Source: Pacificimonas sp963710205 (GTDB lineage Bacteria; Pseudomonadota; Alphaproteobacteria; Sphingomonadales; Sphingomonadaceae). From it: 64,000 nucleotides of DNA. The stretch covers positions 744,001 through 808,000 of the forward strand of contig CAVPZG010000005.1 of the NCBI GenBank assembly GCA_963710205.1, in the 5' to 3' direction. Positions within the stretch are counted from its first letter, which is position 1; each line of letters starts with the position of its first letter. The notes beneath the pieces were generated by a model. It did no database searches and was not told the DNA's origin. It saw nothing but the letters and a program-made list of their open reading frames with translations. This document shows, piece by piece, positions 41,543-50,545 of this stretch. The position numbers were made by a program, and so were the translations under genes.

Positions 41543-42264
41543 CTATCGAATATGACGGCCAGTCCTATATGGGCTGGCAGCGTCAGCCGCATGGCCGCAC
41601 GGTCCAGGCCGCGATCGAGGATGCCATTGGCGACATCATGAATGATGTGCCCACGCTGTTCGGCTGCGGGCGAACGGATGCAGGTGTGCATGCGCTGGGT
41701 CAGGTCGCGCATGTCGACATTGCGAAAGACTTCACGGCCTTTCGCCTGTCCGAGGCCATCAATGCCAGGCTGCGGCCCCAACCGATCGCCATCGTCGATT
41801 GTCAGATCGTCAAACCCGATTTCCATGCCCGTTTCGATTGCCGTGAGCGCGCTTACCAGTACAGAATTCGCAACCGGCGCGCACCGCTGACCCTGACAAC
41901 GGGACGCGAATGGCGCGTGTCCAGATTCCTGGATACGGACGCAATGAACGAGGGTGCAGCCCATCTGATCGGGAAGCATGATTTCACAACCTTCAGGGCC
42001 GTTCATTGCCAGGCAAAAAGCCCGGTCAAGACAATCACGTCTCTGACAGTGTCACGGGAGGCAGACCTGGTCACCGTGACGGCAATCGCGCCGTCATTCC
42101 TGCACCATCAAATTCGGTCGATCACGGGATGTCTGGCCATGGTTGGCGACGGGCGCTGGCGACCCGGCGACATGAAGTCGGCGCTTGATGCCAGGGATCG
42201 TGCGGCCCTCGGGTTCAATGCCCCGCCAGACGGGCTATATTTCATGCATGCCCTGTATGACTGA
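41524..42264 (+). CDS. truA: tRNA pseudouridine(38-40) synthase TruA
   Basis: The 246-residue enzyme starts with TTG inside the end of fmt. MPRYRLTIEYDGQSYMGWQRQP is the family N-terminus, and the catalytic Asp lies in GCGRTDAGVHALGQVAH. SFLHHQIRSITGCLAMVGDGRW is the conserved C-terminal segment. It modifies the anticodon arm of several tRNAs. A 192-bp AT-rich gap follows, with a TTGACA (42280-42285) but no clear -10 box. Confidence 0.95.
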   Translation: MPRYRLTIEYDGQSYMGWQRQPHGRTVQAAIEDAIGDIMNDVPTLFGCGRTDAGVHALGQVAHVDIAKDFTAFRLSEAINARLRPQPIAIVDCQIVKPDFHARFDCRERAYQYRIRNRRAPLTLTTGREWRVSRFLDTDAMNEGAAHLIGKHDFTTFRAVHCQAKSPVKTITSLTVSREADLVTVTAIAPSFLHHQIRSITGCLAMVGDGRWRPGDMKSALDARDRAALGFNAPPDGLYFMHALYD

Positions 42265-42456
42265 ATAGTGTCGGAAATTTTGACAGATTTTTGATAATTT
42301 TTAAGCTAGCAGGCGAGATATATTGGCAAATAGCGGATATAGCTGGGTTAGCGCGGTATGGCGCGATTATTGCTTGATCTATATTGGGCATGACAAAGGT
42401 GCCGAATTTCTGTTTCGGTATCAGAATGATGTAGTGTTAAGAAGGGACTTTCAAAC

Positions 42457-42846
42457 ATGGTGATGCAGCGGACACAGCCTCAACGTCCGGGCTATGGCAA
42501 CACCATGTTGATCTGGCTTGGCCTTGCAATTCTGATCATCGGGGGCGGCTTCATTTACGTTTATGGCGTTCTGAGGCAGCCGACCCTGACGGTCGGTGCG
42601 TCCGCGCCAGCGACGACGACCCAGGCGGGTGAGGCAAGCGTCCCCGCCTCCGCGAAAAACTCGCTGCGCGATCTGGGAATTGACCCCGAACGGAGCGGCC
42701 TCTCTCCCGAAGCGCAAAGTGCCATCGCAAAGGCCCATCAGGCCGCTCTGGCGGAAAGCCGGAAACAGGCGGCTGAGGAAGCGGCCCCTGCCGGATCACC
42801 GGCGGCTCCGAATCCTGAGCCGACCGAGGACGGCTCCGAATTCTAG
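42457..42846 (+). CDS. Unrecognised single-pass membrane protein with Ala/Pro-rich tail
   Basis: The 129-residue product has one strong membrane segment near the N-terminus (MLIWLGLAILIIGGGFIYVYGVL, about 17-39), so the rest is probably periplasmic. The remainder is low-complexity Ala/Ser/Thr/Pro with a short charged middle (NSLRDLGIDPERSGLSPEAQSAIAKAHQAAL). I do not recognise a domain. An AAGAAGGGA ribosome-binding site precedes the ATG. It is convergent with the XrtA amidotransferase gene, 5 bp away. Confidence 0.65.
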   Translation: MVMQRTQPQRPGYGNTMLIWLGLAILIIGGGFIYVYGVLRQPTLTVGASAPATTTQAGEASVPASAKNSLRDLGIDPERSGLSPEAQSAIAKAHQAALAESRKQAAEEAAPAGSPAAPNPEPTEDGSEF

Positions 42847-42851
42847 CGCTC

Positions 42852-44747
42852 TCAGGCGCGCTCTATTCCTGCCAGTGATTCCTCAAGCATGACCATCTGC
42901 CACAACAGGCGGCTGTGATCCGCTCTGCCCGCGCGGTGGGCGCTGGCCTGACGGGCGAACCAGTCCATGTCGAACCAGCCACTGTTCGCAACGCGCGAGT
43001 TTGTGGACAAGGCCGCAACCCTGTCCGCCAGAGCGCCGCGAAACCAGCGCTCTATGGGAACGACGAACCCCATTTTCTTTCGAAAGAGGATGTCGTCCGG
43101 CAGATAGGTCCGCATGGCCCGCTTGAAGAGCCATTTGCCCTCGCCGCCATGAAGTCGTTTCGAATCGGGCAGGCCCGATATCCACTCGACCAGACCATGA
43201 TCGAGAAGCGGCTCGCGTGCCTCCAGACTGACGGCCATGCTGGTGCGGTCGACTTTCGTTAGGATGTCGCCCGGCAGGTAATGCTGGATATCGGTGTACT
43301 GCGCTGCGCCAAGGGGGGTGGAGGCTGGCGCATTCGCGAATGTGTCCGCATAAAGATCGCGCGCCCGGTAACCGCCTAGGGATGATTTGAGTCCATCGGA
43401 AAACAGCGCCGCGCGCTGGGTTTCGGATGTGACGGAAACCGCGTGATAATAGGCCTCGCCCGGACTCATGGCGAGCGCTTCCAGGGTTGTCTTCGCGCGC
43501 AGGAAACGCGGCGCGCCGTCAAGTTTTGGATAAACGCTTCCGAGCCTGCCGAAAATGGCACGCCGCATGCCCGATGGCAGAAATGCGCGGACGCGCTGCT
43601 CGTTCATGAAGAGACGGTAGCGACGATATCCGGCCATGGCTTCATCCGCGCCGTCCCCCGACAGCGCGACCTTCACATGCTCACGCGCCAGTTCGCACAC
43701 GCGGTAGGTCGGCACGGCAGACGCGTCGGCAAAGGGTTCGTCAAAGGCCTGCGCCAGAGTTTCGATAAGACCATAATCGTCCGCTGTGACGACCCGCTTG
43801 TGGTGATCGGTAGCATAGCGCTCGGCGACCGCGTCGGCATGTTCTGTCTCGTCGAAACCGCCCTCGTCAAACCCGATGGAGAGGCTTTTCACCTGCCGGT
43901 CCGCGATGCCCGCCATCAGCGCAACGACGCTGGAGGAATCGACACCGCCCGACAGAAAGGCCGCGACCTCGACATCGGCAACCATGCGGGAACCGACGGC
44001 AGCCTTCAGCCGGTCGCGCAGTTCCGCCTCCAGCGAGGCATTGCTGGCGCGGTGCTTGGGACGGAATTCCATGTCCCAGTAGCGCGTCGGTTCGGACTGC
44101 CCCTTGCCGTCCTCAAGCAACAGATAATGTGCGGGCGGCAATTTCGTGATGGACTTCAGAAAGCTCTTGTCTTCCGGCACATAACCATAGGCGAAATAGT
44201 CCTCCAGCGCGCGCGGATCGACATCACGGGACAGGTTCGGATAGGCGAGCAGTGCCTTCATTTCCGAACCGAACAGCAGGCGCCCATTGGGCGTCCAGGA
44301 GAGATAAAGCGGCTTCACCCCAAAGCGGTCGCGGGCAAGGAACAGCTGCCGCTCCGCCTGGTCCCAGAGCGCAAAAGCGAACATGCCGGTCAAATGCTGA
44401 AGCATGTCCGGTCCCCAGGCGCGCCAGGCCTCGATCAGGACTTCAGTGTCGCTGTCATAACGGAAGATGTGGCCGCCGGCGGTCAGCTCGGCCTTGATAT
44501 CGCGGAAATTGTAGATCTCGCCATTGAAGACGATGTGATAGCGCGCGTCGTGGCTGGGCATGGGCTGCTCACCCCGTGCCAGATCAATGATCGACAGACG
44601 GCGATGACCGAGCGCTATGCCGGGCGCATTATGCGTGCCGCGTCCGTCAGGGCCGCGATGCGCGATGGCGTCGGTCATGGCGTCCAGAATGGGCTGCGGC
44701 AGGGTTCGCCGGTCACGCGTGTCGAAGACGCCCGCAATACCGCACAT
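42852..44747 (-). CDS. XrtA/PEP-CTERM system amidotransferase (asparagine synthase-like)
   Basis: The 631-residue class II glutamine amidotransferase fused to an Asn-synthetase domain begins MCGIAGVFD (Cys2 nucleophile). RRLSIIDLARGEQPM lies in the glutaminase half, and the ATP-pyrophosphatase loop is LSGGVDSSSVVALM. In XrtA loci this paralogue probably amidates a sugar or sugar acid and does not make Asn. Its ATG overlaps the stop of the exosortase gene, and it is the last gene of the 13-kb minus-strand XrtA cluster. Confidence 0.92.
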   Translation of the reverse strand: MCGIAGVFDTRDRRTLPQPILDAMTDAIAHRGPDGRGTHNAPGIALGHRRLSIIDLARGEQPMPSHDARYHIVFNGEIYNFRDIKAELTAGGHIFRYDSDTEVLIEAWRAWGPDMLQHLTGMFAFALWDQAERQLFLARDRFGVKPLYLSWTPNGRLLFGSEMKALLAYPNLSRDVDPRALEDYFAYGYVPEDKSFLKSITKLPPAHYLLLEDGKGQSEPTRYWDMEFRPKHRASNASLEAELRDRLKAAVGSRMVADVEVAAFLSGGVDSSSVVALMAGIADRQVKSLSIGFDEGGFDETEHADAVAERYATDHHKRVVTADDYGLIETLAQAFDEPFADASAVPTYRVCELAREHVKVALSGDGADEAMAGYRRYRLFMNEQRVRAFLPSGMRRAIFGRLGSVYPKLDGAPRFLRAKTTLEALAMSPGEAYYHAVSVTSETQRAALFSDGLKSSLGGYRARDLYADTFANAPASTPLGAAQYTDIQHYLPGDILTKVDRTSMAVSLEAREPLLDHGLVEWISGLPDSKRLHGGEGKWLFKRAMRTYLPDDILFRKKMGFVVPIERWFRGALADRVAALSTNSRVANSGWFDMDWFARQASAHRAGRADHSRLLWQMVMLEESLAGIERA

Positions 44748-46312
44748 TATTCGCTGGCCGCTGCATTGGCGACGACGTCCGCCGGTTCACCAAGCGCTGT
44801 CATGAAATCCGCCATCGCAGGTTCACCCGATAGATCACCTGCGCTCCGCTCAACACTGACGACCATGGCTGCGGCCCGCGTTGGTCCACCAAGCAACTTG
44901 GTCTTCAATGTCGCGATTTTGGCCCGATATTCGCTGCCAGTGACCTCGTCGCCGACAAGATAATATTGCCAGATATCGCGGGTCCAGGGCGAACGTTGCA
45001 ACTGTACGCCCCTGCCCTGCGGTGGATTGGAAAGATTCTGTGCCCAGCTCCAGTCGCCATCCGGTTCCATCAGGCCGTTGCCATAGGCGATCATCTCGGC
45101 GTCCTCCGACTGGCGGTCATAGACAGCGATGAACAGATCGACCTTGCGTCCCTTTGAATCCTCGTAACCCTGCCATGCCGACGCGGAGGCGTTGTCATAG
45201 AGCGGTCGCCAGTCCGAGCCGCTATGCGACACCTTGGTCCAGCCGGGCACATCCGGCATCTCGATCCGGGCCGTTATGCTGTCAGGATCGCGGTCCGCCA
45301 CCAGCGCGGACCATGCGGGCGCAGCCGCAAGCGAGATCAGGCCGGCAACGGCCGCCGCTACGAAAGCCTTTGGTGCCGCAGCCAGGCGCCCGGATTTTTC
45401 CAGCTTTGCCGGATCGAAGGCCGGATCATCGACCGGACGGTCGAAAAAGAACCAGCCTATGCCCAGCAATATGGCCATGATGATGGCAAAGAAGAACCAG
45501 CCATAGATGACATGGTCGACGCCCGCGGCAAATTCCTGCGTCGTCAGATGGGAAATATAAATCGTCCCCCAAGCGCGGACTCCGTTGGCGAGAATGGCCA
45601 GGATGATGGCGCTGACGACGCAGATGACGCGGCGCAAGGTGCTCCTGAAACAGAGATGCGCGACCAGGGTGGAGAAGGCGGTCATTGCAATCAGGAAGCG
45701 CACGCCTGAACAGGCCTCCGCCACCTCGAACGCGCCATTTGGAATGGTGATGAAAACGCCGTCGATATAGGCCGGGACATCGAAGACATCGAGCAACCAT
45801 ATGCACATATCGGCAGTAATCATCTGCAGCCAGGGCACAAGCTGATCCCCGACCGGGATCATGAAGAGTGCGTAGAACAGCGGAAAGGTCAGACCACGGG
45901 TTACCGTCAACCCAAATACGAGCGGCACGCTGACGATCAGCATGCCGACGATGGCGGTATGCCTGACGAGTGCGACCCCTGCCAGATCACCCAGCAGCCA
46001 GCCGAGGCCGCCAATGGCGAGGAAAATTGCGGCGGGCAGGAAGGGCCGGGGCGACAGTGCCAGCAACTCGGCCTTTCTCTGCCAGACCAGATAGGCGATG
46101 ATCGGAGGAATGAGCAGGCAGTGCTGGTAGGTCGTATTGTTCCACCAGATACCGAACATATCGGCGCTGTCCCGCCAGAACAGCAGGATGATCCCCAGCA
46201 CCAAACCGCCCCAGGACATGAGCGCAAGCCGCCATGCGGCAGTCATGCGCACGGCCTGGCGCGCACCGGCTTCGGGTGCGGACGGTTCGGGCAGGGCGGT
46301 ATCGGTCGTCAT
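44747..46312 (-). CDS. xrtA: Exosortase A with C-terminal EpsI domain
   Basis: The 521-residue inner-membrane transpeptidase-like enzyme has about eight membrane segments in residues 28-290. The proposed catalytic residues are visible: Cys201 in EACSGVRF, Arg246 in NGVRAWGT and His267 in VDHVIYGW. Residues ~320-521 form a soluble EpsI domain (GWTKVSHSGSDWRPLYDNASA, QLQRSPWTRDIWQYYLVGDE), as in XrtA. It processes PEP-CTERM proteins. Start and stop overlap both neighbours, so the cluster is tightly coupled. Confidence 0.95.
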   Translation of the reverse strand: MTTDTALPEPSAPEAGARQAVRMTAAWRLALMSWGGLVLGIILLFWRDSADMFGIWWNNTTYQHCLLIPPIIAYLVWQRKAELLALSPRPFLPAAIFLAIGGLGWLLGDLAGVALVRHTAIVGMLIVSVPLVFGLTVTRGLTFPLFYALFMIPVGDQLVPWLQMITADMCIWLLDVFDVPAYIDGVFITIPNGAFEVAEACSGVRFLIAMTAFSTLVAHLCFRSTLRRVICVVSAIILAILANGVRAWGTIYISHLTTQEFAAGVDHVIYGWFFFAIIMAILLGIGWFFFDRPVDDPAFDPAKLEKSGRLAAAPKAFVAAAVAGLISLAAAPAWSALVADRDPDSITARIEMPDVPGWTKVSHSGSDWRPLYDNASASAWQGYEDSKGRKVDLFIAVYDRQSEDAEMIAYGNGLMEPDGDWSWAQNLSNPPQGRGVQLQRSPWTRDIWQYYLVGDEVTGSEYRAKIATLKTKLLGGPTRAAAMVVSVERSAGDLSGEPAMADFMTALGEPADVVANAAASE

Positions 46313-47547
46313 GTCGGCTCTTTGCGTAGTTCCAGCGCATGGCGATGGATGATGTCGTCAAGAGATGCAAGCTGGGCGGCCCAGCTGTAATTCGCTTCCA
46401 TGCGCGCACGTCCCGCAGCGGCAATCGCCTGCCGACGCGGCGTGTTGGCCATCAGGCCCATGATCCGGCTGGCAAAGGTTTCGGCATCATCGGCAATGAT
46501 CAGGTCCGTGCCCGCTTCCGCATGAATGCCGGTATAGGCATGTGTTGTCGCAACGACCGGCTTTCCCATTGCCATACCCTCCAGAACCTTGTTCTGAACG
46601 CCGCGCGCAATCCGGATCGGCGCAACGGCAATGTCCGCTGCCGCGACATAGGGGCGAACATCAGCCACGCGCCCCGTGACGTAAACGCCAGCTTCCCTGC
46701 CCATGGCCTTCACTTCCGATGTGGGACTGGAGCCCACGATCGTGAAACCGGCATCCGGCAAAGCCTCGCGTACGCGCGGCAGAATATCCGAAATCATCCA
46801 TTTCGCGGCGTCTATATTCGGCTTGTAGTCCATTGCCCCCGTCAGGACGAGAGACGGCGATCCCAGTTTTTCGACTCTCGCAAATTTTGCGTCGGGACTG
46901 AAATAGTCGAGATCGACGCCGTTGTTGAGAGCATAAACGGTATGGCCGTAGGATCCGGCATGGCCCCGAAACAGGGCGGCCTCTGCCTCCGACACGAACA
47001 GACAGGCATCGACGACCCGTGCGACCTGCTTCTCGAACTGCGAAAGCAGCTTCGCCTCCCGCCGGTACAGGGCTGACTTCGGCCAGCTGGCCTGCGCCGC
47101 ATATTGCGTGAACTTGTCGGAATCGAGGTCGACGAAGTCCATCATCAGCAGCCGCCGACGATTGGAATACCTCATGATATAGGGCGCCATCTGACCGGAA
47201 AACGCAAAGATGTGATCGATGCCGCCACGGTCCATCAGACCGCGCACGAACTGGTGCATCCGGCGATCTTCCCACATGGCGATGGACACCGGTTTTTCGT
47301 CTTTCAGCCCTTTTACGAGACGCTTCATGCGCTGCGACTTCTTGATATCCAGCAGCAGGACATCAGAGCAGACCTCACGCAAAAACGCCTCGTGCTGACG
47401 GTCTTCGGGATCGTCGACAAATGCGCCCAGATGTACTTCGAAGCGCTCCGTAAGGTGGCGCAGGATATTCCATGAACGGATCTTGTCCCCCTTGTTCGGG
47501 GGATAGGGAATGCGGTGAGACAGGAAGAGGAGCTGGGGTTTCGCCAT
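46309..47547 (-). CDS. XrtA-associated family 4 glycosyltransferase (TIGR03087 type)
   Basis: The 412-residue GT-B glycosyltransferase starts MAKPQLLFLSHRIPYPPNKGDKIRSWN, matching the exosortase-associated TIGR03087 family. The C-terminal donor site has VLEGMAMGKPVVATTHAYTGI and VLTGAMDYKPNIDAAKWM. It presumably builds the exopolysaccharide repeat. It overlaps the exosortase gene downstream by 4 bp and shares TGATG with the FemAB gene upstream. The frame reads 22 codons further 5' without family support. Confidence 0.92.
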   Translation of the reverse strand: MAKPQLLFLSHRIPYPPNKGDKIRSWNILRHLTERFEVHLGAFVDDPEDRQHEAFLREVCSDVLLLDIKKSQRMKRLVKGLKDEKPVSIAMWEDRRMHQFVRGLMDRGGIDHIFAFSGQMAPYIMRYSNRRRLLMMDFVDLDSDKFTQYAAQASWPKSALYRREAKLLSQFEKQVARVVDACLFVSEAEAALFRGHAGSYGHTVYALNNGVDLDYFSPDAKFARVEKLGSPSLVLTGAMDYKPNIDAAKWMISDILPRVREALPDAGFTIVGSSPTSEVKAMGREAGVYVTGRVADVRPYVAAADIAVAPIRIARGVQNKVLEGMAMGKPVVATTHAYTGIHAEAGTDLIIADDAETFASRIMGLMANTPRRQAIAAAGRARMEANYSWAAQLASLDDIIHRHALELRKEPT

Positions 47548-48596
47548 CAGCCCAGATTCCTGGCGATCAATGGTCCGGCCGCGTTGGCCAGCCAGAGTGG
47601 CAGGCGCTGCCATATTTCCGTCATCGCCTTGAATTTCGGGCTATTCGGGTTGAGGTCGGGCATGTCCGTTCCCGGTGCCAGGCGATATTCATAGGTCAAT
47701 GGCTGCGGTTCAAAACCCCAGTTCTTCTTGTAGCTATAGGGCCCGGTGCCGACCTTGGACCGGCCAAAATCAAATGAGGTGCAACCGCGTTTCCGCGCAT
47801 GTTCCATCAGCATCCAGTACATATGTTCGTTCGCGCGCAAACTACGCGCCTCGAGCGTCCCCCCGCCCCAATAGGGATAAACCGTGCCCCCATGATATAA
47901 GGAAAGAACGGAAGCGACAGGCGCGCCGTCCTTGTACACGGTCAGGATATCCGCATCCGCGCCAAAGCGTGAGAGCACCTCCCGAAACAGGCCACGCGGA
48001 AAAACGGGCGTACCGAGATTGCGGACGCTCGTACTGTAAATCCGGTAATGGTCGTCCAGAGCCTTCCCGTCGCTGGCGATGCGGACATCGAGGCCAAGCT
48101 TCAGGGATTTTCTCACCTCCGCGCGCTGTTTACGGGGAATGGCCGTCAGGTTTTCTTCGGTCGTCTTTGCTATTGGCTTTACGAAGCCCGCGTAGATGCC
48201 TTCCTTCCGGGCCCAATCCTGATGCAGGGGATCTACAGTGCGATATTCCAGCACATCGATGCCGCCGTCCCGCGCAATTTTCCATGCAGCGGAATCAAGC
48301 GCTGCAAGTGCAGCCTCGTCATCAAACAGAGGGCCTCCGCCAACAGCAAAGCCGCAGGATACCAGATTCTTTCCAAACAAGAGCGAGCGTATTTCAGTGA
48401 GCGGCAGCGCTCCCACCACCCGGTCGCGGCGCTTCGCAACCAGATAATGCGCCTTCTGCCGGCAAGCGGCGGCGATCGCATCGCCCCAGGCACGGCGGTG
48501 AAATGGCAAGGCGGCGGCAGAGCCCGCCACATAATCATCAAAAGCGGTCAGGTCGTCCGCAACGACGACCGCGTTTTCCCCATCTGCACCGGTCAT
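47547..48596 (-). CDS. XrtA-associated FemAB-like (GNAT-fold) protein
   Basis: The 349-residue protein has the double-GNAT arrangement of FemAB proteins: HRRAWGDAIAAACRQKAHYLVAKR in the first half, and VLSLYHGGTVYPYWGGGTLEARSLRANEHMYWMLMEHARKRGCTSFDFGRSK in the second. In exosortase clusters this family (TIGR03019) is constant. It may transfer an aminoacyl group, by analogy with FemX, which uses aminoacyl-tRNA; no substrate is known. It overlaps the deacetylase gene by 4 bp. Confidence 0.9.
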   Translation of the reverse strand: MTGADGENAVVVADDLTAFDDYVAGSAAALPFHRRAWGDAIAAACRQKAHYLVAKRRDRVVGALPLTEIRSLLFGKNLVSCGFAVGGGPLFDDEAALAALDSAAWKIARDGGIDVLEYRTVDPLHQDWARKEGIYAGFVKPIAKTTEENLTAIPRKQRAEVRKSLKLGLDVRIASDGKALDDHYRIYSTSVRNLGTPVFPRGLFREVLSRFGADADILTVYKDGAPVASVLSLYHGGTVYPYWGGGTLEARSLRANEHMYWMLMEHARKRGCTSFDFGRSKVGTGPYSYKKNWGFEPQPLTYEYRLAPGTDMPDLNPNSPKFKAMTEIWQRLPLWLANAAGPLIARNLG

Positions 48597-49459
48597 GCGG
48601 CCAGACGTTTCTCTTCGGGCAGGAATACACGGTCCATCCGGTCATAGCGAAAGCGCTTCAGCAGCTTTTCCAGTTTGGCCTGCATGACGTCCAGATTCGT
48701 ATAATGGCGAATGCGCGATTTCAGCGGTGCACCCGCGATGCGGGGCTGTTCGGGGTCGATTTCCCAGGGATGGAAATAGAACAGGGTTGGCTGCCGCTCG
48801 ATACGGTTCACACGATCGATCGCCCATGTGGAGAAACCATAAGGCAGCAGGCGAAAGAACCCGCCCCCTCCACAGGCCATGCGGCGGCCCATATATTCGA
48901 CGGTGGTCACGGGAATCTCGATCATGTCCGACCCGGATACGGGCTGATGCGAAAAGCGCGGCGCCTCCGGCCAGCCATAATGGTCCGACTGAATGGGGGC
49001 GACACTGGACGAATAGCGATATCCCTCCTCAGCCAGAATATCGAGCGCCCATTTATTGGCCTTGCCGATGGAAAAACTCGGCGCACGATAGCCTATGACT
49101 TCCGTTCCGGCAGCGTCCTCGATCAGCGCCTTGGCTTTTCTCAGGTCGGCGCGAAATTCATCCGGCGTGAAGCTGTGGACGCGGTCATGGGCATAGCCGT
49201 GACTCGCTATCTCGTGACCGCGCTCGACAATGTCGCGGATCAGGTCGGGCGCCCGCTCGGCGACCCAGCCCAGTGTGAAGAACGTAGCCTTGACGCCGTG
49301 CGCCTCAAACATATCAAGCGAACGGCGCGTGTTGGCCGCAACACGGCTGCGATAATCCGGCCAGTCGCTACGATCGACGACATTCTCAAAGGCGCCGACC
49401 TGAAAATGCTCTTCCACGTCCACCGACATGGCGTTGGTAATGGGCGCGGTCCTTGTCAC
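48593..49459 (-). CDS. XrtA-associated polysaccharide deacetylase (DUF3473)
   Basis: The 288-residue NodB-fold deacetylase has NAMSVDVEEHFQVGAFE (metal Asp), HEIASHGYAHDRVHSFTPDEF (His-x3-His pair), GYRAPSFSI, and a C-terminal DUF3473 part with FYFHPWEIDPEQPR. It should remove N- or O-acetyl groups from the growing or exported polysaccharide. It lies 5 bp downstream of the ATPase gene stop and overlaps the FemAB gene. No signal peptide is seen, so it is likely cytosolic. Confidence 0.93.
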   Translation of the reverse strand: MTRTAPITNAMSVDVEEHFQVGAFENVVDRSDWPDYRSRVAANTRRSLDMFEAHGVKATFFTLGWVAERAPDLIRDIVERGHEIASHGYAHDRVHSFTPDEFRADLRKAKALIEDAAGTEVIGYRAPSFSIGKANKWALDILAEEGYRYSSSVAPIQSDHYGWPEAPRFSHQPVSGSDMIEIPVTTVEYMGRRMACGGGGFFRLLPYGFSTWAIDRVNRIERQPTLFYFHPWEIDPEQPRIAGAPLKSRIRHYTNLDVMQAKLEKLLKRFRYDRMDRVFLPEEKRLAA

Positions 49460-49464
49460 CAGCG

Positions 49465-50535
49465 CTACTCTGCGGCTTTGCCCAGCTCGGCATCGGCGGA
49501 CATAAGCTCAACCTGCCCCGACAGTTCGGAAACCATACCCAGCAGCTGTTTCAGAACGCGGTCATGCGCGCCAACTTTCTGTTCCAGGCGCTCCAGCTGT
49601 TCCCTTGTCCCGCTGTCCGCTGGGACGGAAGCCGAAGGCGCAGCGCCTGGATTGAGGGGCGCGACGTTGCCGGCGCGGGCGGCCTCCACCTGACGATGAA
49701 AGGCAGCCCGTTCGGGCATGGCATTGTCTTCATCGAAATCGGCAACGACATCCTTGATGAGATCGCCATCGATTGTCGCCACTTCATCCATGCCGGCGAA
49801 CAGCAGGATACGCGACATCAGATTGTTTACGCGGCGCGGCACACCGCCCGACGCCGTGTAAAGCTCTTCAAACGCATCCGGCGTGAAGGACGGGTTTCCC
49901 TTCCAGTTGCAGCGGGAAAGCCGGCTTTCGATATAGGTCTGCATCTCGTCTTCGCGCATCGGGGACAGATGATGGGACGCGATAATGCGCTGCCGCAGCT
50001 GCTCCAGGTTGGGCGCAGTCGACAGGCGGGCACGGAATTCGGGCTGCCCCAGCAAAATCGTTTGCAGAAGCGATTCGCCCCCCTCCTGAAAATTGGAGAG
50101 CATTCGCAGTTCTTCGATCGCCTCGAACGGCAGGTTTTGCGCCTCATCAACGATCAGTACCGAACGCTTGCCAGAGCGATGCTGACTGCGCAGGAACTGT
50201 TCCAGCTGGTTCAGCAGAACGGCCTTGTCGGAACCGGCTGGCTCCATGCCAAAACTGTCCACCGCCAGGCGCAACAGATCAGGACCGTTGATCATTGACG
50301 TGACGATATTGCCAATGGCGATCTTGTCGGCGCTCTTCTGCTGCAAAAGACGCGCGACAAGGGTCGTCTTGCCGGCACCGATATCGCCAGTGACGATAAT
50401 GAAGCCCTCGCCCTGCGACAGGCCGTAGGTCAGATAGGCCATCGCCTTGTTGTGGGTCTTGGTATCGACATAGAAATCCGGATCCGGCGTCAGCTGGAAC
50501 GGCTTCCCACTCAGCCCGTAAAAGTCCGTGTACAT
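49465..50535 (-). CDS. XrtA/PEP-CTERM-associated AAA ATPase (ExeA-like, TIGR03015 type)
   Basis: The 356-residue ATPase starts MYTDFYGLSGKPFQLTPDPDF. Walker A is GDIGAGKTTL, Walker B is VLIVDEAQNL, and a sensor segment GVPRRVNNLMSRILLFAG follows, as in ExeA/GspA secretion ATPases. The C-terminal ~90 residues (LEQLERLEQKVGAHDRVLKQLL) form a predicted coiled coil. It probably works with the neighbouring outer-membrane protein in export or assembly. The frame is open upstream for 60 codons, but the family starts here. Confidence 0.92.
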   Translation of the reverse strand: MYTDFYGLSGKPFQLTPDPDFYVDTKTHNKAMAYLTYGLSQGEGFIIVTGDIGAGKTTLVARLLQQKSADKIAIGNIVTSMINGPDLLRLAVDSFGMEPAGSDKAVLLNQLEQFLRSQHRSGKRSVLIVDEAQNLPFEAIEELRMLSNFQEGGESLLQTILLGQPEFRARLSTAPNLEQLRQRIIASHHLSPMREDEMQTYIESRLSRCNWKGNPSFTPDAFEELYTASGGVPRRVNNLMSRILLFAGMDEVATIDGDLIKDVVADFDEDNAMPERAAFHRQVEAARAGNVAPLNPGAAPSASVPADSGTREQLERLEQKVGAHDRVLKQLLGMVSELSGQVELMSADAELGKAAE

Positions 50536-50545
50536 TATGTCGTTC

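Noticed and set aside
42280..42310. TTGACA before the membrane-protein gene at 42457
   Set aside because: No acceptable -10 box at 15-19 bp; likely chance in AT-rich DNA.
44747..46312. Fused or frameshifted exosortase, because the protein is about 200 residues longer than simple exosortases
   Set aside because: The extra C-terminal part is an EpsI domain, which is normal for exosortase A.
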